A stretch of 64,000 nt of DNA, from the NCBI GenBank assembly GCA_002917075.1, contig NTMA01000014.1, positions 62,001-126,000 of the forward strand, given 5' to 3'. A program made the translations under genes and the position numbers. Numbering within the stretch: position 1 is the stretch's first letter; each line of letters begins with the position of its first letter. Below are positions 57,125 to 64,000 of the stretch, piece by piece. The DNA comes from Hawksworthiomyces lignivorus (taxonomy: Eukaryota > Ascomycota > Sordariomycetes > Ophiostomatales > Ophiostomataceae). The notes below the pieces were generated by a model, which was given only the letters and a program-made list of their open reading frames with translations, ran no database searches and was not told the origin of the DNA.

Positions 57125-57802
57125 TCCCCTTCACTGATCTAGAAAGTCGTATCTCAGATACGCCTGAGAACAGCTTTCTTTCAAGATGCCGTGTCTGCCT
57201 ACCAGCCCGCTGCCAAGGTCACAGGGTTTTCCACTTAGGCTTCTGATCCCAAGATCCTGTACTGTCCAACCATCAGCAGCCAGATTACAACTTTTACGCC
57301 CTTTCTGCAAGCCATCAAGCTGAAAGGAGAAGTCTGGGGTGCGCGTGTGGGGTTATTGGGTCAACGGATCTCCACGGGCGCAAAATGACGATTCATCTAC
57401 TCCACACTCAGCGGCGCGAAGACCCCAAAGGGGAAAGCGCTTCTTTCACCGGATAAGTGTTCATCCACCCTCTGAGAAAGGCGATTGTTTTCTCCTCGCG
57501 CCCGGTAATAGTCCCCTCTCTCCTGGATGAGTGGTAATAAACTACGCTATTTTCTGGGGAGAGCGCAAAATGCGCAAGGTTTCTCATCCCCTGTATCCCA
57601 TCATACACAACTCTGCTCGACCCTCCGAATCACATGTGCTATCTCGCGGGGTAAAGCTGGACCTGGACGATTCTTACCTGTACATGTCTATAGTTACGGC
57701 CGTGAGACGTGCACAGCTGCTGACATGAGCGCCGGATGCCAACTCCATTACCAACGGCTTCTTACTGCTCTCTGCTAAACCCATTTGTCAAGCAGTTAAG
57801 CC
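57125..57802. promoter_or_regulatory. Divergent promoter of activator and repressor
   Basis: A 678-base region shared by qutA and qutR. It holds the best candidate activator site in the window (57451-57466). It has no coding frame of note. Confidence 0.5.
57451..57466. promoter_or_regulatory. Candidate QUTA/QA-1F binding site (strong)
   Basis: GGATAAGTGTTCATCC matches the consensus GGRTAARYRYTTATCC at 15 of 16 positions and is close to palindromic. It sits midway between qutA and qutR, which suggests autoregulation of the regulatory pair. Confidence 0.65.
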
Positions 57803-60589
57803 ATGGCTTCTGCACTTGTCGGCATAAAACGGACATTTGCAGTCGCCTCGGTAGACTGGGATGCTTCCGGTAGCGACGACAGTTCCCGCCTTGCGCCGCT
57901 TCTCCGTCACAATGGCAGGCTAGATGCCAGCTATCAGACAGCTGAGAGGGCAGACACTCCAGAAACTCCGCGTGCAGTGCCATCACCTCCCCCCGTGTTC
58001 GATCGCGAAGCTTCCGTCGTATTAACGGGCGTGCGCGGTGCCGGTAAGTCAACCCTAGCAGTCATCGCCTCCACAGCCATGAAGCGAAGGATCGTGGACG
58101 TGGAAATGGCCTTCAATGAGGTGACTGGCGGCATTTCGAGCGGCGCCTACAAACGCCAGCACGGCGCCACCGAGTATTACAAGCAGCAGTCTGCCGTGTT
58201 GTATCAGCTGCTAGAACGCCACCGTCACGGAGCCATCATCGTCTGCTCGTGGATGGAGCGCAATGTTCAAGCTGTATTGCAGCAGTTTGGCAAAACAAAC
58301 CCCATTATCCACATCCTGCGCGAGACGCAGGCCATCCAGAACTACCTGCGAATGTGGGACGACGCCAAGGTTCAGAGCCTTGTCGATGCAAGCGGGCCCC
58401 TCTTCCGTACATGTGCATACTTTGAGTTCTTCAATATATCTGAGGCCCCAGCACGGTATTACAGCGTCGAGAAGCCACCACAAATCTCCAGTAGCACTCC
58501 AGAGCCGCGATCTCCCGCGCCCTATCTTACCCTGAAGCGAGCCGAGCGCCATTTTCTCAAGTTCCTTTCTCTCATCCTACCGTGCGGCACTATCCCGTTC
58601 ATTGAGTCAGCATTTCCGTTGACTGCGCTATCAACAGAGGAGCGGCAGTTCACATATGCTCTGTCAGTGCGTCTATCTGACTTTGCCAAGAAAGATCTCG
58701 ATATTGAGGACCTGGAAGCTGGCGCAGACGCCATCGAGCTTGTCATTGACAGCCTGGAAAACGTTACTGCGGACAACGGAACCAGACTGGAGTTCACTCC
58801 GCAGATGGCCAGCGAGATCAGTCGCATCGTTGGTTGTATCCGTCGCTGTACTGTCATACCAATAATATACCACGTCTATTTGCCGAACTCAGCCGTGCAC
58901 AGCGCCCCATTAGTATCGCTCTACATGAGCTACGTGCTGCACGGTCTGCGCCTAGCACCCGAGTACACCACAGTAGACTTGAGAATTAGCGACGAAAATT
59001 TCAGGCGCATCAGGGAATTTACATGGAATTCCAAGTTAATAGGTCACCTATACCAAGACCAAGATAACCCACCAGCATGGAATGCGCCAATATGGATCGA
59101 CAGCTATCAGCGAGCCCTCGATCAGGGTTGCCGCATTGCTCGTCTACTTCGGAGGGCTGCTCACATGAACGACAATTTTGATGTTGCACAGTTCATACAA
59201 AAAGTGCGAGCCCTGCCAGGACCTTCATTACCTCTGACAGCCTACAACACCACCGAGAAGGGCCGCCACTCAGCCTGCTACAACCAAGTTCTGACCTGTG
59301 TGGCACCACATGACAATTCGTACTGCCAACGGGTGGTTCCAAATAACCCTATCGGCATTGATGGCCTTCTCAATCGTAGAGACGATGTCCTCGATGACAG
59401 TGACGGCCGAATGGCGACTCGTTTCCTGTGGGGATTAAAGAGCAGCCACCTAACGCGACCAGCATTAACGGCCCACGAAGCGACGCTAGCACTCTACAGC
59501 TCGTTTGTGTACAGTCCTCTAAAGCTGTATATTTTCGGTGCCCGCGTCGGCTACAGCCTATCGCCAGCCATGCACCTCGCGGCGCTGCGTGCGTGCGGAA
59601 TACCGCACCAGTACACACCGCAATCAACGGACTCGATGGACCAGGTGCGTGAGCTGGTCCACGATCCAGCGTTCGGCGGCGCGTCAGTCGGTCTGCCCTT
59701 CAAGGTCGAGGCAATCCAGCTGACACATACGCTCAGCCAGCATGCCCAAGCCATCGGCGCCGTCAATACACTGGTCCCAGTAAAGGTGCTGAACCCTGAC
59801 GGCAGCATACCGGATTGCACGGCGCTATTGACAAGCCGCAACCAAAAGGCACCCGTACGGGCTATCTATGGAGAGAATACGGACTGGATCGGCATCCGGG
59901 CGTGCCTGCGGCGGGGGCTGTCGCCGGCGAACGCGGTGCAGGCGACTAGCGTTGGCCTCATCGTCGGTGCGGGAGGCATGGCGCGGGCAGCTGTGTACGC
60001 CATGCTGCAGCTGGGCGTTAAGAATATCGCCATCTTCAACCGCACTGTGGCAAACGCGAAGAAGCTCGCAGAGCACTTCACCGACCTGCTGGCGCGCCAG
60101 GGACTACCCATGCTCAGCGGGCCCTCGTCATTTGCCGCAACATCGAACAGCAGCGACGGCTCCACACGGTTCCACATACTGCAGCCAGACGACGATACCT
60201 GGCCTTCTTCCTTCCGACTGCCGACGATGATCGTGTCGTGCATTCCCACGCACAGCATCGGCGACAAGCCGGCGCCCTTGGTGACACTGCCGGCGGCATG
60301 GCTGGGAAGCCCTACTGGAGGCGTGATGCTAGATCTCGGATACAAGACGCTGACGACGCCACTGTTGGAACAGAGCCGGCAGCGGGCGGCACAGGGATGG
60401 GTGAGCATGGATGGACTCGATCTCCTTCCAGAGCAGGGCTTCGCGCAGTTTGAGTTGTTTACCGGACGCCGGGCGCCGCGGCGGTTGATGCGACAAGAGG
60501 TGTTCCGGGCATACACTGACGATGATGGAAGAACGAACTTGCCAGAGTTGAAGGCCCGATTAGACAGCATAGTAGACCAGGAGCCATGA
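57803..60589 (+). CDS. qutR: Quinate repressor (AROM-derived three-domain protein), 928 aa
   Basis: A single exon. It consists of the same order of domains as the last three of the pentafunctional AROM protein. A shikimate-kinase-like region lies at about 70-230 with Walker A VVLTGVRGAGKSTLAV. A type I dehydroquinase-like region lies at about 250-510 (FLKFLSLILPCGTIPFIESAF near its start). A shikimate/quinate dehydrogenase-like region lies at about 570-910 (YIFGARVGYSLSPAMHLAAL, then GLIVGAGGMARAAVYAMLQL). In the known QUTR/QA-1S proteins the catalytic functions are lost, and the protein binds pathway metabolites and blocks the activator. It is divergent from qutA. The length fits the family. 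Whether any residual catalysis remains cannot be told here. Confidence 0.95.
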   Translation: MASALVGIKRTFAVASVDWDASGSDDSSRLAPLLRHNGRLDASYQTAERADTPETPRAVPSPPPVFDREASVVLTGVRGAGKSTLAVIASTAMKRRIVDVEMAFNEVTGGISSGAYKRQHGATEYYKQQSAVLYQLLERHRHGAIIVCSWMERNVQAVLQQFGKTNPIIHILRETQAIQNYLRMWDDAKVQSLVDASGPLFRTCAYFEFFNISEAPARYYSVEKPPQISSSTPEPRSPAPYLTLKRAERHFLKFLSLILPCGTIPFIESAFPLTALSTEERQFTYALSVRLSDFAKKDLDIEDLEAGADAIELVIDSLENVTADNGTRLEFTPQMASEISRIVGCIRRCTVIPIIYHVYLPNSAVHSAPLVSLYMSYVLHGLRLAPEYTTVDLRISDENFRRIREFTWNSKLIGHLYQDQDNPPAWNAPIWIDSYQRALDQGCRIARLLRRAAHMNDNFDVAQFIQKVRALPGPSLPLTAYNTTEKGRHSACYNQVLTCVAPHDNSYCQRVVPNNPIGIDGLLNRRDDVLDDSDGRMATRFLWGLKSSHLTRPALTAHEATLALYSSFVYSPLKLYIFGARVGYSLSPAMHLAALRACGIPHQYTPQSTDSMDQVRELVHDPAFGGASVGLPFKVEAIQLTHTLSQHAQAIGAVNTLVPVKVLNPDGSIPDCTALLTSRNQKAPVRAIYGENTDWIGIRACLRRGLSPANAVQATSVGLIVGAGGMARAAVYAMLQLGVKNIAIFNRTVANAKKLAEHFTDLLARQGLPMLSGPSSFAATSNSSDGSTRFHILQPDDDTWPSSFRLPTMIVSCIPTHSIGDKPAPLVTLPAAWLGSPTGGVMLDLGYKTLTTPLLEQSRQRAAQGWVSMDGLDLLPEQGFAQFELFTGRRAPRRLMRQEVFRAYTDDDGRTNLPELKARLDSIVDQEP

Positions 60590-60747
60590 ACTAAGGATAC
60601 GATAAAAAAGGAGTTTGGGTAAACAGGACGTAACGGGTGGTACTTTTGGTATCAAAATTCATTCGATATTCGGTGCTCTAGATTTTACCGAGTTTATGTT
60701 ACATGTCCGTCTAAAGGCGCTGCGCAAATGTATACAACTCTATGCTT

Positions 60748-61812
60748 CTACAGCTTCGACTCCTCTGAGTGCTTCTTCGACCCATCTTTGGTAGTCTCCA
60801 ACTGCGCCAGACGTGCCGCGATAGTATCCTTGACAGCCTGCACAGGCAGCTCGTGCAGCTCGCGACCGGTCCAGTAGCGGTCCTGCTCGAGACCCTGGTA
60901 AATGAGGGCCTCAGTACCCAAGATGACGTTCCAGCCTGCCTGCTCTGCGAGCGCACCAAGTGCTGTGTATGGAGACGGATTGTAGCACATCTCGAGCAAA
61001 GAGCCCTTGTGGTCTTTTTCATGAAGGAAGATCTCCGTGATACGCCGCGCCTGATGCTCGGCGGGCGTGGCCGGTGGCAGGTCCGGCACACAGCTGACGA
61101 CCGCGCCGGGTCCGGCGAGCGCGCGAGCCTGCTCTTCGGTGGCGACATGCACGATCCCTCGGGTATCGAAGCCGGCCTGGGCTAACCCCGTGATAACGGC
61201 ATCCACCTCCTCAGCGTCGCGATTGACTAAATAAATAGCCTCGCCGACACCGAGCCACTGGCGCAGCGCGTATATGGAACTGCGGGCGGCACCGCCGCCG
61301 CCGATAACGAGCGCGGGGCGGCCGGCGACCTGCGCGGCCAGCTGTTCCGTCGTCAAGTTCTGCAGAAATGCGTCGCGCACGCCCACTACGTCTGTGTTAG
61401 CACCCCACAGCACGCGCCGGCCCGCAGTGTCGGCACGCACGAAAACGGTGTTACAGGCGCCGATGATTCGGGCCTCGGGTGTCAGCGCGTCGAGGTGCGG
61501 CAACACGGCTACCTTATTGGGCATTGTGACAGAGGCACCGTAGAAGCGTGTATCGCGTATCAACTCCAGGAACTGCGCGACGTCTGCCGAATCGAGGCGC
61601 TCTTGGCCCCAGAGGAGGCCTAGATGCTGGTACACAACGCTGTGCAGTAGCGGCGACAGTGACGCTGTGAGGTGCTTGCCGAACAGGTAGCCATGGCGCT
61701 CGTACTGGTCAACAAGCGGCAAGGCAGAAGCCATCACTACTGCTGGAGGAGCTGCCACAGCATCGGCGTAGGTTGTCGCTTCCAACACGGATGTGGACGC
61801 CGTTGCCAGCAT
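60748..61812 (-). CDS. qutB: Quinate (shikimate) 5-dehydrogenase, catabolic, 354 aa
   Basis: A single exon, convergent with the repressor gene. Shikimate/quinate dehydrogenase blocks are visible: GYLFGKHLTASLSPLLHS, then FYGASVTMPNKVAVLPHLD, with the catalytic Lys/Asn/Asp set (MPNK, IGACNTV, GANTD). The dinucleotide motif is ALVIGGGGAARSSIYAL. The variant region around VNRDAEEVDAVITGL suggests NAD preference, as in catabolic QutB/QA-3 enzymes. It oxidises quinate to 3-dehydroquinate in the cytosol. Its length and the neighbouring qut genes support the assignment. The first 30 residues, before LPLVDQYERHGYLFG, are Ala/Thr-rich and may contain an alternative start at a later Met. Confidence 0.94.
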   Translation of the reverse strand: MLATASTSVLEATTYADAVAAPPAVVMASALPLVDQYERHGYLFGKHLTASLSPLLHSVVYQHLGLLWGQERLDSADVAQFLELIRDTRFYGASVTMPNKVAVLPHLDALTPEARIIGACNTVFVRADTAGRRVLWGANTDVVGVRDAFLQNLTTEQLAAQVAGRPALVIGGGGAARSSIYALRQWLGVGEAIYLVNRDAEEVDAVITGLAQAGFDTRGIVHVATEEQARALAGPGAVVSCVPDLPPATPAEHQARRITEIFLHEKDHKGSLLEMCYNPSPYTALGALAEQAGWNVILGTEALIYQGLEQDRYWTGRELHELPVQAVKDTIAARLAQLETTKDGSKKHSEESKL

Positions 61813-62724
61813 ATTTGTGTGATGGTTGTAGGAGATGCAAAATGTTATCTAATTTTGAAATACAATTTTCTTTATTATTGCAGATTATTTCAACCCACCC
61901 GTCAAAACAGCTCTCCTCGATGCTTGTAATATTTCTAGTTTAGTCAATTAGAGCATCTCTTATAATAGATCAAATATCACTACGGAGGACCACATAAGAG
62001 TCCGCCGAGATGCTCCGACTACCTGCACCGTAAATTCTACATCAGTCTTCTGCAATTACGAAGAGGCTAGTGAGTCGGGGGTAAAATCAGCGTGAACTAG
62101 TCGGTCCACCCATCTCATAAACGTTTACCCGGTTAGCTCCACCACCGGTTGAGGCGGGAGGCATCCAAGATAACTGTGATCGTCGATTTACACATTGGAA
62201 AGATAAAATAAATCTGCGTTTGAGTGTTATACATACTCATACGACAGTTTTTCACGTGTCGGTTACCAACGGCCACCGTCGGACTCGTTACGTTCCAGAC
62301 GTTGGCCCATGAGATGGTTAGATTCAAGGATAGCCAACAGTTCTAAACGGGAAGCTCAATACATTGACCAAGAATTGTAAGATTGCCAATGGGGATATTT
62401 ACCAGTACTTCCTAGATACTTTGCCTGTCTTATGTAGCATGGAGCGACTTCAACTTGCTCTACTGGAGCCTGTCTGTCATCCTTTAAAGTCCAATAGACT
62501 CGCTATGATGTAGCACGCTATTCTCTCTTATCTGTGATATTGTTTAATATGTTCCGTTACGCATGTCACTTGCCTTTTATCTTTAATTTTGATATCATTC
62601 TTCCATGAGGATCTGAGCCCCTTTTATTTTGTGTTGCTCATCCCTAGTATTATTTCCACATCTCCTATTTTCCTGTACCACCATCTACTTCATTTTTCTC
62701 TCTTTATACTTTCTTGTTCCAGTC
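61813..62724. promoter_or_regulatory. Divergent promoter of quinate dehydrogenase and dehydratase
   Basis: About 910 bases with no gene. It contains a candidate activator site at 62115-62130. A CT-rich stretch precedes the dehydratase ATG, as is common in highly inducible fungal promoters. Confidence 0.45.
62115..62130. promoter_or_regulatory. Candidate QUTA/QA-1F binding site
   Basis: On the minus strand the 16-mer GGGTAAACGTTTATGA matches GGRTAARYRYTTATCC at 14 of 16 positions. The first half-site and the RYRY centre are perfect. It lies about 300 bases from the quinate dehydrogenase ATG and about 600 from the dehydratase ATG, and could serve both. Confidence 0.55.
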
Positions 62725-63897
62725 ATGGCCACTAAGCTTGCCATCAGCTCCATGTCCCTCGGCCGCTGCTTCGCAGGACACTCACTTGCCAAGCGGCTTG
62801 ATGCCGCCCAGAAGTACGGTTATCGGGGAGTCGAGATCTTCTATGAGGACCTCGCTGATGTCGCCCGTCAGCATGCTGCCCAATATGGGCGTCCTGTTGC
62901 CCCTAACACGGCGGACGCTGACTTGATGGCCGAGGACCTGCGCGCCGCGGCGCACTCGATCCGCGTACAGTGTTGTGTCCACGGCCTCTCAATTGTCAAC
63001 CTGCAGCCCTTTATGAACTACGAGGGACTGCGTGACCGAGCTGCACACGCCCGCTGCATTGTCCAGTGGCGCCTGTGGCTGGAGCTGGCGCGGGCGCTGG
63101 GAACATCGCTGATCCTGGTGCCGTCCACGTTCCTACCGCACAGTGAGGTGACCGGCGATCTAGACGTGCTGGCGGCCGATCTCGCTGAGATGGCCGACTT
63201 AGCCGCGGAGGTAACTGCGGTTGAGGGCACAACGGCAGTAGAAGCATCAGCCAGTGTCCCTTCTCCTATACGCGTCTGCTACGAGGGCCTCTGCTGGGGC
63301 ACGCATGTCAACACTTGGGAGGCCAGCTGGGAGGTCGTGCGCCGCGCCGACCGGCCCAACCTCGGCATCTGCCTCGACACCTTCAACATCGCTGGCCGCC
63401 TCTACGCCGACCCGGCGGCGGCATCCAGCACCACGCCCAATGCGAACAGCGCCGTTGCGGCATCGCTGTCGCGACTAGTGTCAGAGTTGCCCCTGAGCAA
63501 GGTATTCTTCGTGCAAATCGCCGACGCTGAGAGGCTGGCGCAGCCCCTGAGGCCCGGCCACCCCCTGTACGACGCCAACCAACCTGCTCGCATGAGCTGG
63601 TCGCGCAACTGCCGGCTGTTCTATGGCGAGCGTGGTGCATATCTGCCTACAAAGGCCATTATGCAAGCGATCTTGCACGGCCTTGGCTACAGTGGCTGGG
63701 TGAGCTTCGAGCTGTTCAACCGGCACATTACTGAGACAGACCCGGCGATACCGGAAGAGATGGCACAGCGGGGAGCACTGTCATGGCGGAAGTTGGCAGT
63801 CGACCTAGCCGCGGATGCTCGCACCGGTGCAGCGTCGAAATCAACAGCCAGGCCGTCAGCTACAGATGACCTAACCAAGATTGTATCGTCTCTTTAA
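62725..63897 (+). CDS. qutC: 3-Dehydroshikimate dehydratase, 390 aa
   Basis: The frame is open from 62629, but I chose the ATG at 62725 because the family begins with MATKLAISSMSLGRCFAGHS and the upstream part is a hydrophobic artefact of the CT-rich leader. This is a TIM-barrel protein of the xylose-isomerase-like/AP-endonuclease-2 fold. It shows YGYRGVEIFYEDL, LILVPSTFLPHSEVTGD, CYEGLCWGTHVNTWE (metal-site Glu and His), NLGICLDTFNIAGRLYADP (metal-site Asp), and VFFVQIADAERL. It converts 3-dehydroshikimate to protocatechuate. With qutB it brackets the dehydroquinase step. The C-terminal 30 residues are low-complexity. It ends 103 bases before the window edge. Confidence 0.95.
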   Translation: MATKLAISSMSLGRCFAGHSLAKRLDAAQKYGYRGVEIFYEDLADVARQHAAQYGRPVAPNTADADLMAEDLRAAAHSIRVQCCVHGLSIVNLQPFMNYEGLRDRAAHARCIVQWRLWLELARALGTSLILVPSTFLPHSEVTGDLDVLAADLAEMADLAAEVTAVEGTTAVEASASVPSPIRVCYEGLCWGTHVNTWEASWEVVRRADRPNLGICLDTFNIAGRLYADPAAASSTTPNANSAVAASLSRLVSELPLSKVFFVQIADAERLAQPLRPGHPLYDANQPARMSWSRNCRLFYGERGAYLPTKAIMQAILHGLGYSGWVSFELFNRHITETDPAIPEEMAQRGALSWRKLAVDLAADARTGAASKSTARPSATDDLTKIVSSL

Positions 63898-64000
63898 ATA
63901 GCATTGTTTCTTGTAAATAGTTTAGAGTCACCCAAACTGGATTGTCGTTTCCTTTATTCACTACTTTGTATTTTCACTAGCAGGATTCCAAAAACATAAT

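Noticed and set aside
59866..60570. Minus-strand open frame of about 234 codons
   Set aside because: It is antisense to the dehydrogenase-like domain of the quinate repressor and has no recognisable features.
62629..62724. Upstream ATG extending the dehydroshikimate dehydratase by 32 residues
   Set aside because: The added part is a hydrophobic translation of the CT-rich leader, while the family starts at the ATG at 62725.
1..64000. CRISPR arrays, rRNA genes and intact transposons
   Set aside because: No regularly spaced repeats of CRISPR type, no rRNA sequence, and no transposase or reverse-transcriptase motifs were found on either strand.

Overview
The window is nuclear DNA from a filamentous ascomycete (Pezizomycotina). 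The evidence is short GT-AG introns (about 48-140 nt, one of about 300 nt) with CTAAC-like branch sites, HET-domain genes, several Zn2Cys6 regulators, a WSC sensor, an eqolisin protease and a complete-looking quinate (qut/qa) regulatory gene set. Two broken genes carry nonsense codons of the kind repeat-induced point mutation (RIP) makes. I cannot fix the genus from sequence alone. All exon models were read by eye from reading frame, splice sites and family conservation.

Region 1 (about 0.7-12.1 kb) is an allorecognition-type region. It holds a decayed HET gene with ankyrin repeats inside the HET domain, an intact HET gene, an uncharacterised coiled-coil protein, a relic of a HET C-terminus, a WSC membrane sensor, a relic of a fungal TPR array of the NLR/kinesin-light-chain type, and a tRNA-Asp(GUC).

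Region 2 (12.5-30.2 kb) is the most interesting part. It is a seven-gene catabolic cluster: GABA aminotransferase, Zn2Cys6 regulator, MFS transporter, LamB/YcsF (PxpA-like), succinate-semialdehyde dehydrogenase, a tartrate/D-malate-type dehydrogenase, and a 1249-residue protein with biotin carboxylase, PxpC-like (AHS2), PxpB-like (AHS1) and biotinyl domains. LamB/YcsF plus AHS1 plus AHS2 is the composition of the bacterial 5-oxoprolinase PxpABC. GABA aminotransferase plus SSADH takes GABA to succinate. I infer a biotin- and ATP-dependent lactam-opening pathway, with 2-pyrrolidinone to GABA to succinate as the simplest fit. No gene of this cluster is shown here to have that activity.

Region 3 (30.2-51.3 kb) is looser: a short orphan frame, an eqolisin (G1) protease with a tandem repeat in its probable 5' leader, a 3.9-kb gene-free stretch with three long homopolymers, an ABM/DUF4188 monooxygenase, a divergent Zn2Cys6 regulator/MFS pair, a zinc alcohol dehydrogenase, a broken carboxylesterase and an intact one.

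Region 4 (51.9-63.9 kb) is the quinate utilisation cluster: permease (qutD), activator (qutA), repressor (qutR), quinate dehydrogenase (qutB) and 3-dehydroshikimate dehydratase (qutC). I found no type II dehydroquinase (qutE) or qutG in the window. Three candidate QUTA/QA-1F palindromes lie in the cluster's intergenic regions.
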